Assembly (NCBI GenBank): GCA_937927875.1
Contig: CALEYV010000037.1
Location: 1 to 64,000, forward strand
DNA from: an uncultured Actinomycetes bacterium
Lineage (GTDB): Bacteria > Actinomycetota > Acidimicrobiia > IMCC26256 > PALSA-555
Direction of reading: 5' to 3'
Length of the DNA stretch: 64,000 bases
Shown here one piece after another: positions 17,956-25,537 of the stretch (position 1 is its first letter; each line of letters starts with the position of its first letter). The translations under genes were made by a program, and so were the position numbers. Below the pieces are notes generated by a model. It saw only the letters and a list, made by a program, of their open reading frames with translations. It was not told where the DNA came from and searched no databases.

Positions 17956-18477
17956 ATGCTGGCCAACTACAACAGCGACGCCTACAACATCGTGAAGATC
18001 CTGCACATCCTGTGCGCGATCATCGGGTTCGGCGGCGTGACCCTCAACGGCGTGTACGGCGCCCAGATCCGCGCCCGCGCCGGTCGCGAAGCGGCGGCGA
18101 TCGGCCAGGCCGTCTACCGGGTCAGCACGGTCGCCGAGTACTTCATCTATGCCGTCTTCGTGCTCGGCCTCGCCCTCGTCGGTCTCGGGCACAACGCGTT
18201 CGACTTCGGCCAGACCTGGATCTGGCTGTCGATGGTCCTCTTCGTGATCGGGCTCGGTCTCTCGCACGGCGCCCTGCGACCGAGAGTCCGTCGCATGAAC
18301 GCCCTCATGGAGGAGCTGGCCGCCGCCCCGGCCGGGACCAGCGGCGGGCCGCCGCCCCAGGCCGCGCAGCTGGAGGCGCTCGGCAAGCAGGTCGCCGCGA
18401 TCGAAGCGGTCCTCGACGTGCTGCTCGTCGTGATCCTCGTGTTCATGGTCTTCAAGCCGGGCGGCCCCCGCTTCTGA
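17956..18477 (+). CDS. DUF2269-like integral membrane protein
   Basis: Membrane protein of 173 residues with four predicted helices: VKILHILCAIIGFGGVTLNG, VAEYFIYAVFVLGLALVGLG, TWIWLSMVLFVIGLGLSHGA and VLDVLLVVILVFMVFKPG. The first helix with its HILCAIIGFGG signature resembles DUF2269 and related heme-like membrane proteins; His17 is in a plausible position for a cofactor or proton role. Function unknown. The ATG at 17956 has a GGGAGGGGA ribosome site; a TACGAT box lies about 40 bases upstream. Divergent from nucS. Confidence 0.78.
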   Translation: MLANYNSDAYNIVKILHILCAIIGFGGVTLNGVYGAQIRARAGREAAAIGQAVYRVSTVAEYFIYAVFVLGLALVGLGHNAFDFGQTWIWLSMVLFVIGLGLSHGALRPRVRRMNALMEELAAAPAGTSGGPPPQAAQLEALGKQVAAIEAVLDVLLVVILVFMVFKPGGPRF

Positions 18478-18514
18478 GGAAGGCCGCGCCTCCCGCTCGA
18501 GCGCAGTCGGGCGC

Positions 18515-18520
18515 TACCGT
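18515..18520 (+). promoter_or_regulatory. TACCGT -10 box before the start-less 91-residue ORF
   Basis: A TANNNT element ends six bases before the ATC at 18527, the spacing seen for leaderless genes elsewhere in this window. Confidence 0.4.
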
Positions 18521-18526
18521 GCGCTC

Positions 18527-18802
18527 ATCAGCTTCTACATCGAGGTCCTGCTCGAGATCACGACCGCGCTCGGCGCAGCGCTGTTCGTCGCCAACGCGCT
18601 GGCGCTGGTCCGCCGGCGGGCCGACGCGCAGCAAGCTGCTCGGGAGGCTGCCACGCGTGCCCGCCCCGGAAGTCCGGTTCGCAAGCAGGTCCGGGTCGCG
18701 ACCACTGGGACGCTGCCCCAGGCTCCGATCCTCCGATCAGTGACCTACATGGCACTCGGGCTGATCGTCGCGGTCTGGGGGATCGCGACGCTCACCTCCT
18801 GA
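18527..18802 (+). CDS. Two-helix membrane protein without a canonical start codon
   Basis: An open frame encodes SFYIEVLLEITTALGAALFV, then ANALALVRRR, an Arg/Ala/Gln-rich linker, and a second helix VTYMALGLIVAVWGIATLTS before TGA at 18800. Two clean membrane helices with positive residues between them look like real coding. Yet no ATG, GTG or TTG lies between the upstream in-frame stop and the first helix. A TACCGT box places ATC at 18527 at the leaderless start position, so ATC initiation is possible; an upstream frameshift or sequencing error is the alternative. Family not recognised. Confidence 0.5.
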   Translation: MSFYIEVLLEITTALGAALFVANALALVRRRADAQQAAREAATRARPGSPVRKQVRVATTGTLPQAPILRSVTYMALGLIVAVWGIATLTS

Positions 18803-18876
18803 GCGAACGCGACGTTCAGCAACGCGGACCGGCTACATGCTGCCGCGGAACATGATCTGGTTGCGCACCGCCCGTG

Positions 18877-18892
18877 CAGTGCGAAGGCACTG
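18877..18892 (+). repeat. Six-base-stem inverted repeat with GAAG loop
   Basis: CAGTGC (18877-18882) pairs with GCACTG (18887-18892) around a GAAG tetraloop in the 202 bases between the two-helix gene and the island. No T-run follows, so it is not a classical terminator. The rest of this gap shows only the -10 box at 18992. Confidence 0.4.
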
Positions 18893-18991
18893 ACAGCGTC
18901 CCGCGGCAGTTCCGCGCCGAGAGCAGGCATGACGAACCGCGCGACACGGGCCGTGCCGACGGGTTTTGGAGGCGCCACTGCGACGACCCTC

Positions 18992-18997
18992 TAGGAT
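18992..18997 (+). promoter_or_regulatory. TAGGAT -10 box at the head of the glycan/peptide island
   Basis: TAGGAT ends seven bases before the GTG at 19005. The spacing suggests a leaderless transcript starting at that GTG and running through the eight genes to 27568. No clear -35 box is visible. Confidence 0.45.
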
Positions 18998-19004
18998 CTC
19001 GCCG

Positions 19005-19097
19005 GTGCTGGCCGCCTACCTGCTCAAGTCATCCCGGTGTGATCCCGCCCAGCCGGTCCAGCACTGCTGCCATCTCACAGGGGGGGCGCCTTCGTGA
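19005..19097 (+). CDS. Candidate 30-residue leader or precursor peptide
   Basis: Short ORF starting with GTG at the leaderless position after a TAGGAT box. It encodes about VLAAYLLKSSRCDPAQPVQH followed by CCHLTGGAPS, with three Cys. Its TGA overlaps the GTG start of the glycosyltransferase (GTGA), so translation would couple the two. It could be a RiPP-like precursor, a regulatory leader peptide, or chance. No homologue is recognised. Confidence 0.4.
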   Translation: MLAAYLLKSSRCDPAQPVQHCCHLTGGAPS

Positions 19098-20236
19098 CGG
19101 TGGCCGTCTTCTCACCGCGGTACGCGCCGGATCCAGGAGGCATTGAGCGGCTGCTGTCGCACGTGCTTCCGATGTTGACCGCCCACGGTCACGAGTTCGT
19201 CGTCGTCACGGGGACCGACGACGCCTCGGAGAAGGTCGACGTCATCGACGGCATTCATGTCTACCGAATGCCGTTCGACGAAGCGATTGATTCAGGGCGC
19301 CCCGGAGACATCCTCCACCTGGCGAGGAGGCTCCGCGATGTTGAGCTGATGCACGATGTCGACGTACGGCACATCCATGGTTTCGGCGACATCGGGCTGT
19401 GGTTCGCCCTGCGATGTCACCAGCGAAGGCCGTGCCCCCTCGCTATCAGCGTGCACGGGACGCTGGACAGCGCGGGCCCGATCGCAACCATGGCTCGAAC
19501 GTTGCTGTGTTCGGCAATGGTTGTCTCCGTCGTCTCTGACGCCGTTCGGAGTTCGGTCCTCGCCGTGGTCCCCGAGGTCAGCCACCGCGTCCGGCTAATC
19601 CGAAACGGGCTCCCGAGCCAAGCAACCACGCCGCGTCCGTGGGCGCGTGGACCGCTCGTGGCAGTCGGGCGACTCGAGCACCAGAAGGGCTTCGACGTCG
19701 CGCTCGACGCATTGGCGCTGCTCGACGAGTCGTGCACCGATATCGATCTGGTGATCGTGGGAAACGGCAGTCGGCGGGACGACCTTCGGTCACGAGCCGC
19801 CCGGCTCGGACTCGCTCACCGTGTCCGGCTCGTTGGTCAGCTGCCCGCCGACGGTGTCATGTCGGTGCTCAATGACGCTTCGGTCGTGCTCGTGCCGGCG
19901 CGGACGATGGAGGGCTTCTCGCTCGTGGCACTGGAGGCGGCGCAGATGGGCCGCCCGGTGGTGGCCTCAAGCGTCGGCGGGCTGGCCGAGACGGTCGAGG
20001 ACGGCGTGACCGGCATGATCGTGCCGCCGGAGGACCCGGCGGCGCTCGCGGCGGCGGCCGAGACGCTGCTGCGTGATCCCGAGCGGGCTCGTGCGATGGG
20101 CCGCGCCGGTCAACGCCGAGCCGCGACGCACTTCGACCTCGCGTGCTGCGTCAAGGCGTACGACCAGCTCTATCGGGACCTTTATGCGTGTGCTCGGCCG
20201 CTCGCCACACTCGGGGCGGAGGGCGGCCGTGACTGA
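19094..20236 (+). CDS. Family 4 glycosyltransferase
   Basis: GT-B-fold retaining glycosyltransferase of 380 residues. N-terminal acceptor lobe: VAVFSPRYAPDPGGIERLLS with the GGIE motif and a variable VSVHGTLDSAG. C-terminal nucleotide-sugar lobe: VAVGRLEHQKGFDVALDAL, DLVIVGNGSRRDDL, VRLVGQLPADGV, and the E-x7-E signature in RTMEGFSLVALEAAQMGRPV. Probably adds a sugar to a surface glycan or modified peptide. It overlaps the PqqD-like start by eight bases. Codon use is looser (more A/T at third positions) than in the flanking core genes, as in the whole island. Confidence 0.9.
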   Translation: MTVAVFSPRYAPDPGGIERLLSHVLPMLTAHGHEFVVVTGTDDASEKVDVIDGIHVYRMPFDEAIDSGRPGDILHLARRLRDVELMHDVDVRHIHGFGDIGLWFALRCHQRRPCPLAISVHGTLDSAGPIATMARTLLCSAMVVSVVSDAVRSSVLAVVPEVSHRVRLIRNGLPSQATTPRPWARGPLVAVGRLEHQKGFDVALDALALLDESCTDIDLVIVGNGSRRDDLRSRAARLGLAHRVRLVGQLPADGVMSVLNDASVVLVPARTMEGFSLVALEAAQMGRPVVASSVGGLAETVEDGVTGMIVPPEDPAALAAAAETLLRDPERARAMGRAGQRRAATHFDLACCVKAYDQLYRDLYACARPLATLGAEGGRD

Positions 20237-20669
20237 GCGGGTGCTGGCGATCAAGGTTCCGGTCGTGACGCACGAGCGCCTCGACGATGAGGTGATTGCC
20301 ATCAACCTCGAGACCGGCATCTACTACGCGCTGGTCGGCACCGCGGCCGACATCTGGTCGTCGTTCGACCCGGCCTCAACGACCAGCGTGGTCGCCGACC
20401 AGTTGACGCTGCGGTATGGCGCCAACGCGAGTCGGGTCAAGAGCGACGTCGAAGCGTTCTCGCTCCGGCTTGAGGCTGCCGGCCTGCTCATCTGCAGCAC
20501 CGACGGACACCGGGAAGGCGCGCCCGTGATTCCGCGCCTGGCCCCCGGAGCGCGGTGGGAGACGCCACAGCTCGAGGAGTACCGGGACATGGCCGACCTC
20601 GTGCTGCTCGATCCGATCCACCAGGTCGACGAGACCGGCTGGCCGCGTCTTCCCGAGCCGCAGGAGTGA
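20229..20669 (+). CDS. PqqD/RRE-domain protein with leader-like C-terminal segment
   Basis: Protein of 146 residues. The N-terminal 90 residues form a PqqD-type RiPP recognition element: VVTHERLDDEVIAINLETGI, YYALVGTAADIWSSF, YGANASRVKSDVEAFSLRL. PqqD-like domains bind leader peptides and deliver them to modifying enzymes. The C-terminal about 40 residues read RWETPQLEEYRDMADLVLLD, then PIHQVDETGWP. The pattern W-x2-P-x-L-x2-Y-x-D-M-x2-L resembles the YxxPxL leader motif recognised by such domains in lasso-peptide systems, so substrate and chaperone may be fused. Directly followed by an HPr-kinase-like gene (GTGA overlap), the pairing described for HPr-rel-A systems. The function assignment is inferential. 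Confidence 0.82.
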   Translation: MTERVLAIKVPVVTHERLDDEVIAINLETGIYYALVGTAADIWSSFDPASTTSVVADQLTLRYGANASRVKSDVEAFSLRLEAAGLLICSTDGHREGAPVIPRLAPGARWETPQLEEYRDMADLVLLDPIHQVDETGWPRLPEPQE

Positions 20670-21706
20670 GCCCCCCGCACTCAACAGCACGCTTCTTCGC
20701 CTCCAGCCGTGCCTTGTTCGCCGCTGCTGCCGAGGCGGCTGGTGCTCGTGAGCGCTGCTATCAGATCGCCGGACACGAGCTGCTCGTTCGGTTCGCGGGA
20801 TCCGAGCTCGTCGCGCGCACGGACCCGGCGCTCGGGGCGGTCCGAGGCACTGCCGCATCGCCTGACCCCGAAGTGACGATCGAGATGTGGGACAGCGCCG
20901 CGTCTGGGATCCCAATGCCGCGCCCACCGTGGTCGCCGAACGACCTGAAGCCCCTCGGACTCGTGGGGCCGTACTGCGACGATCGGTTCCACACCGCGGT
21001 GGACGTGCACACGGCGTCGCTGAGCACCTTCGACGCGGCGGCGCGGCGGGCGCAGTTCTGGCTGCACGATGCTCGGCGAATGGCGTACTGGCAGTCGGCA
21101 TCGCCGCTGCGCCTCATCCTCTCCTGGTGGGCGAACAGCGTCGACATGCAGCTCACGCATGCGGCCGCAGTCGGATCCGCCGGGAGGGCCGTGCTGCTCG
21201 TCGGCGGAGCCGGCGCCGGCAAGTCGACGACCTCGCTCGCCTGCTTGGCGGCCGGACTCGACTTCTTCGGCGACGACTACTGCCTCGTCGCGGTCCAACC
21301 AAAGCCGCGTGTGCATGGGGTCTACGCCACCGCCAAGCTTCAGCCCGCGGCGCTGGCGATGCTGCCGAGCAACATCGGGACCGTGCGGAACGCGTCGCGC
21401 CTCCGGCGCGAGAAGGCCATCCTCGATCTACCCGCCCCGGCCTCGCGCCGATTGGCCGACGGCGCGGCGATCACCGCCATCGTGGCTCCGTGCGTGACCG
21501 GGCGCGTCGCCTTGGAACGCATCAGCGCTGGCGCGTCCCTTCGCGCCATGGCACCGAGCACGATTTTCGGGCTGTTCGGTGCCACGTCGGGGAGCCTGCG
21601 CCGACTCGCCTCTCTCGCCGCGACGGTTCCCGGTTACCGCCTGGAGTTGGGGGCGGACGTCGACCGAGTGGTCGACGCGGTCACCTCGCTGGTACGCGCA
21701 GCATGA
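20666..21706 (+). CDS. HPr kinase-related protein (HprK-rel-A type)
   Basis: Protein of 346 residues whose central part carries a P-loop LLVGGAGAGKSTTSL (Lys near 186) and DFFGDDYCLVAV, the HprK-type nucleotide site; the preceding THAAAV is the usual His-containing strand. The N-terminal 150 residues are an uncharacterised domain found in HPr-kinase-like proteins paired with PqqD proteins in polysaccharide and RiPP clusters. Relatives in lasso-peptide clusters phosphorylate the peptide; here the substrate is unknown. Starts by GTGA overlap with the PqqD gene and ends by ATGA overlap with the GT2 gene. Confidence 0.85.
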   Translation: MSPPHSTARFFASSRALFAAAAEAAGARERCYQIAGHELLVRFAGSELVARTDPALGAVRGTAASPDPEVTIEMWDSAASGIPMPRPPWSPNDLKPLGLVGPYCDDRFHTAVDVHTASLSTFDAAARRAQFWLHDARRMAYWQSASPLRLILSWWANSVDMQLTHAAAVGSAGRAVLLVGGAGAGKSTTSLACLAAGLDFFGDDYCLVAVQPKPRVHGVYATAKLQPAALAMLPSNIGTVRNASRLRREKAILDLPAPASRRLADGAAITAIVAPCVTGRVALERISAGASLRAMAPSTIFGLFGATSGSLRRLASLAATVPGYRLELGADVDRVVDAVTSLVRAA

Positions 21707-22392
21707 CCCCGACCGTCAGCGTCGTGATTCCGGTCCGAGACGGAGCCAAGTACCTCGCCGAAGCGCTGGAGAGCGTCCTCACCCAGTCCTATCAAGCGGC
21801 GGAGGTGATCGCGGTTGACGATGGCTCGCAGGACCGGACGCCGGAGGTGCTCGCCGAGCACGGGCGCTGGGTACGCGTAATCCGCCAGGGCCCGCTCGGT
21901 CTGGGCACCGCCCTCAACCGTGGCATCGCATCGTCGAAGGCGGAGCTCCTGGCGTTCTGTGACTCCGACGACGTGTGGACACCCCTGAAACTCGAACGCC
22001 AGGTCACGCATCTGCGCCGACATCCCGGTCATGCCGGCGTCGGCGGACTGATCCAGCAGTTCGTGACCCCGGACGTCCCTCAGTTGACGGGGAAGGTGCG
22101 CATCGATGTCCGCCCTGTAGCCGCTGCGCTCCTGGGGACGCTGCTGTTGCGCCGAACGGCCGCCGACCGAGTCGGACCCTTTGAGGAGACAGCAGCAACG
22201 GCGACCACCGTGGACTGGGTTGGACGCCTTCGGCACCTCGGCTTGCAGATCGATGCGCTCGAGGAGGTGGTGCTGCTGCGACGCATCCACGGCGGCAACA
22301 TGACGATGAAGAGCGCCGACCAGACACGGGCGAGGTTGCTCTCGGCGCTCCGGGCTCAGCTTGGGCGAAACCGCGCCGCGCCGCGACCGTGA
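21703..22392 (+). CDS. Family 2 glycosyltransferase
   Basis: GT-A-fold inverting glycosyltransferase of 229 residues. It begins TPTVSVVIPVRDGAKYLAEA, then LTQSYQAAEVIAVDDGSQD (nucleotide-binding Asp pair), LNRGIASSKAELLAFCDSDD (the metal-binding D-x-D equivalent) and VWTPLKLERQV. The C-terminal part is short, ending with LLRRIHGGNMTMKS, a motif frequent in GT2 proteins of PqqD/HprK clusters. ATGA and GTGA overlaps on both sides indicate tight co-translation with the HprK-like and nucleotidyltransferase genes. Confidence 0.9.
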   Translation: MTPTVSVVIPVRDGAKYLAEALESVLTQSYQAAEVIAVDDGSQDRTPEVLAEHGRWVRVIRQGPLGLGTALNRGIASSKAELLAFCDSDDVWTPLKLERQVTHLRRHPGHAGVGGLIQQFVTPDVPQLTGKVRIDVRPVAAALLGTLLLRRTAADRVGPFEETAATATTVDWVGRLRHLGLQIDALEEVVLLRRIHGGNMTMKSADQTRARLLSALRAQLGRNRAAPRP

Positions 22393-24659
22393 GGCGTCCG
22401 GCGCGTTTCCAAGACCTGTCGGAGCGCGACCGACTGCTGCTGCACGCTTCGGTAGGCCGTGGTCCGGGCGCTCTCGGGGCATGGCGCACCTGGGTCGGCG
22501 ATGCCGACCTCGGCGATATCCCCTACCCGGAGGCGCGACTGCTCCCGCAGGTGTTCTCCAACCTCGCGGCCCAGGAGCTGGCGACCGACCTGCCGCCTCG
22601 GATGCGGGGGAAGTACCGGTGGGTCTGGTCGTCGAATCATCTGCGGGCGAAGACGGTCGCGCGGGCGCTACGCGAACTGGAACGGCACGGGATCGCGACG
22701 ATCCTCCTGAAGGGCGCGGCGCTCGTCGCGGCCGAGCGGTGCTCGTGGGGAGCCCGCGAGATGGGCGACGTCGACATCCTCGTGCGAACGGCGCAGGCCG
22801 GCGCGGCAGCCGCCGTCCTCGAGAGGCTCGGCTGGCGGGGCATCGAAGGTGTCGACGCCGACTACATCGCGCGCAGACTCGTTCGCCGACGCCAAAGCTG
22901 GAACTTCGAGGGCCCACCATCTGGCAGTCTCGATCTGCACTGGCGCGTCGTCGACCGAATGGGCACTGAGCACGCCGAGGACCTCGTCTGGCGGGCCGGT
23001 CGTACCGCTACCTTCGGCGACGTCGAGACTCAGTGGCTCGACGACGCTGCCCACCTCGTCCAAACGATCGAGCACGCCGCGCACGGCGAGCCGGCGCACC
23101 GACTGGTCTGGGTCAGCGACGCCGCGAGTCTGCTTTGCCGTGTCGACCCGGCGAGGCTCCGCCGGGTGACGTCTGCGCTCGGCCTCCGTGAGCTCGTGAT
23201 CGAAGGCCTCGAGCTTGCGGGCTGGGCGCTGCGCTCTAGCGCGGCGACTGATCTAGCTCGACGGCTGCGCGGGCAGCCGAGGTCCGTGCGTGAGCGACTT
23301 CTCACGCTGGCCGTCGACGACGCGAGTCCCCAGCGCGCTCCTGCTGTCATGCACCTCATACGGGAAGGCATGGCACGGCAGGTGAGTCCGCAGCATCCCG
23401 TCAGCTCAGCACGCGCGCTTGTAGCGCGTGGCGTCGAGCCGAGTTGCACGCGTCACAGGCTCGTCAGCACCGCGCTCGGGATGGCTGGCCGTCCCCGATT
23501 GTTCGAAGCCGCGCTCATCCGCCTCGGCGGCCCGATCGCACGCCCCCCGAAGTCGCGCAAGCTGCCGCCCGGCGTGTGGATCGATGTCGGCACCGGCGCC
23601 ATGCTCGACATCGTCGGTGGTCCGGGTTGGGCATGGCCTCAGCCTGGCGGTTCCGGCGTCTGGGCCGAGGGCGCGGAGGCAAGGCTTGTGCTTGACCTCG
23701 ACCTTCCAGACGGCGAGGAGGTAGCGCTCCAGTTTCTTCTGGGGCCGTTCGTTTACTTCTGTCCGAATCCGTCGGTGATCGTGTCGGTGAACGCTCGACC
23801 GTTGGCTGAGTGGGACCTCCGCGCTGGAGACCCTGGGCCAAAGACGGTCGAGGTTCCGGGCCGGCTTGTGGACTGGTGTCGACCGATCGAGATCACCTTC
23901 CGTCCTCGAGCACCGCGCGAATCCGAGCAACGGCCCCTGATCTTCGAGCCCGCTTATCGCCGTACCTTCCTTCAGCTCCGGGCCCTGCGCGCCCGCCCGG
24001 CGTCGGACGACGGTGAGTATCGACGCGACGTCGTCGCCGCCTGGGACGACGTGGCGCGTGGCCAGCGCGCGCAGGAGGCAATCAACCCGCTCGGCACAGA
24101 CCCGGAGGCGTACCTGCGGTCCGGCGCGAAGGCGACGGTCGAGCTTGCCGCCCTCATCGGCGATGATCCCGGCCTGAGCATCGTTGACTTCGGCGCTGGC
24201 GATGGCCGCGTGACCCTGCCGCTGTCGCTGCGGTATCGCAGGGTCATCGCCATCGACTCATCGCCTGCGATGTTGGAGCGCTTGCGATGCCACTGCCCTG
24301 GCGTTGAGACCGTCCTCGCCGACGGCATCGACGACGTCGGGCTGCCGACCGACGTCGATGTGGTGGTGGCACTGGCGGTGCTCATCCACCACCGCCACGC
24401 GGATGCGGCCCGGATGATCCGTGGGCTGACGTCGATGTTGCGCTCCGGCGGCAAGCTGATCCTCGACCTCGCTCTCTACGAGATCGGGCGGGAACCCAGG
24501 CACTGGAGCGACATCTCGGTGTGGACGCGGGCCGAGCTCGAGATGCTCGCTGCCGACCTCGGCCTCGAGATCCTCACCGCGCCCGTTTCACCCGGGGAAT
24601 TCGACGGCACCACGCTCGGTCCGAACCACGGAAAAGTTCTGGTGCTCCGAAAGCGCTGA
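22389..24659 (+). CDS. Nucleotidyltransferase (NTP_transf_5-like) fused to a SAM methyltransferase
   Basis: Large protein of 756 residues with three parts. Residues 1-330: NTP_transf_5-type nucleotidyltransferase with ATILLKGAALVAAERCSWGA and REMGDVDILVR (metal-binding DxD near 127-129). Residues about 395-525: a beta-rich domain (WIDVGTGAMLDIVGGPGWAW, LQFLLGPFVYFCPNPS) of unknown family. Residues about 555-756: a class I methyltransferase with motif I VDFGAGDGRVTLPL near 599, VIAIDSSPAMLERL, and VALAVLIHHRHADA. NTP_transf_5 proteins accompany PqqD and HprK-like genes in RiPP and exopolysaccharide clusters; the methyltransferase fusion is unusual. Start overlaps the GT2 stop (GTGA). Confidence 0.83.
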   Translation: MRRPARFQDLSERDRLLLHASVGRGPGALGAWRTWVGDADLGDIPYPEARLLPQVFSNLAAQELATDLPPRMRGKYRWVWSSNHLRAKTVARALRELERHGIATILLKGAALVAAERCSWGAREMGDVDILVRTAQAGAAAAVLERLGWRGIEGVDADYIARRLVRRRQSWNFEGPPSGSLDLHWRVVDRMGTEHAEDLVWRAGRTATFGDVETQWLDDAAHLVQTIEHAAHGEPAHRLVWVSDAASLLCRVDPARLRRVTSALGLRELVIEGLELAGWALRSSAATDLARRLRGQPRSVRERLLTLAVDDASPQRAPAVMHLIREGMARQVSPQHPVSSARALVARGVEPSCTRHRLVSTALGMAGRPRLFEAALIRLGGPIARPPKSRKLPPGVWIDVGTGAMLDIVGGPGWAWPQPGGSGVWAEGAEARLVLDLDLPDGEEVALQFLLGPFVYFCPNPSVIVSVNARPLAEWDLRAGDPGPKTVEVPGRLVDWCRPIEITFRPRAPRESEQRPLIFEPAYRRTFLQLRALRARPASDDGEYRRDVVAAWDDVARGQRAQEAINPLGTDPEAYLRSGAKATVELAALIGDDPGLSIVDFGAGDGRVTLPLSLRYRRVIAIDSSPAMLERLRCHCPGVETVLADGIDDVGLPTDVDVVVALAVLIHHRHADAARMIRGLTSMLRSGGKLILDLALYEIGREPRHWSDISVWTRAELEMLAADLGLEILTAPVSPGEFDGTTLGPNHGKVLVLRKR

Positions 24660-24672
24660 TCGCAGGACCGCT

Positions 24673-25509
24673 GTGGTGACGAACGACGCCGAGAACCAGT
24701 TCGACGAACCGCCCGCGGTGCCGCGCCCGCTCGACGGCCGGATCGCCGTCGTGACGGGTGTCAGCCGTCGTCGTGGGATCGGCTTGGCCCTGACTCGGCG
24801 CCTGCTCGCCCTCGGCGCGCGGATCCTCGCCCAGTCTTGGAGTGAATACGACCGGGATCGGCCATACGGTCCAGATCCTGGCGGCGCGGACGCCGCGGTC
24901 GCCGAGCTCGGCGCCCGCGAGGACCAACTTCGCGATATCGCGCTCGATCTCGGCGATCCTGGGTCGCCAGCCCGGCTCGTGAACGAGGCTGTCACGACGT
25001 TCGGCGGCATCGACATCCTCGTTGTGAACCACACCCGCACGTCGCAGCAGTCCCTGCAGGCAATGACCGCGGCGGAGCTGGATCGGTCGTGGGCTGTGAA
25101 CACTCGGGCCAGTCTTCTGCTCGTCCAGGCGTACGCGAACGCGCACGATGACGGTCGTCCCGGCCGAATCGTGCTGTTCACCTCGGGCCAGCACCTCGCG
25201 CCGATGGGCGGTGACCTTCCGTACGCCGTCACGAAGGGGGCAATCCACCAGATCACGCTCACGCTGTCCGACGTGCTCGCGGACCGGGGGATCACGGTCA
25301 ACGCGATCAACCCGGGGCCGACCGACACGGGCTGGGCTCCCCCCGAGCTGATCGATCGTCTCGCGCCCGCGTTCCCAGCTGGGCGCTGGGGAGCGCCCGA
25401 CGATGCCGCGAGGCTCGTGGCCTGGCTGGTGAGCGACGAGGCGGCGTGGATCACCGGACAGGTCATCAACTCCGAGGGAGGCTTTCGTCGGTGGATGGGC
25501 GCGACCTGA
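24673..25509 (+). CDS. SDR family oxidoreductase
   Basis: NAD(P)-dependent short-chain dehydrogenase of 278 residues. The cofactor loop is VVTGVSRRRGIGLAL (TGxxxxxGIG), followed by VVNHT, the catalytic Ser in VLFTSGQHLAP, YAVTK with Tyr and Lys, and the INPGPTDTG loop; the C-terminal WITGQVINSEGG is typical of classical SDRs. Substrate unknown, probably a sugar or acyl intermediate of the island's product. GTG start 13 bases after the fusion gene; a second GTG follows immediately and could be used instead. Confidence 0.9.
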   Translation: MVTNDAENQFDEPPAVPRPLDGRIAVVTGVSRRRGIGLALTRRLLALGARILAQSWSEYDRDRPYGPDPGGADAAVAELGAREDQLRDIALDLGDPGSPARLVNEAVTTFGGIDILVVNHTRTSQQSLQAMTAAELDRSWAVNTRASLLLVQAYANAHDDGRPGRIVLFTSGQHLAPMGGDLPYAVTKGAIHQITLTLSDVLADRGITVNAINPGPTDTGWAPPELIDRLAPAFPAGRWGAPDDAARLVAWLVSDEAAWITGQVINSEGGFRRWMGAT

Positions 25510-25537
25510 AGAGGGCGTTCAGACCTTCTGCCCACCT

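Noticed and set aside
18950..18970. ACGGG-containing segment near 18.96 kb as the left attachment duplicate of the tRNA-Gly 3' end
   Set aside because: Only about six bases match, too short to support an att site.
18745..18978. 77-codon minus-strand frame in the gap before the island
   Set aside because: No ribosome site, no helices or motif, partly antisense to the two-helix gene; judged non-coding.
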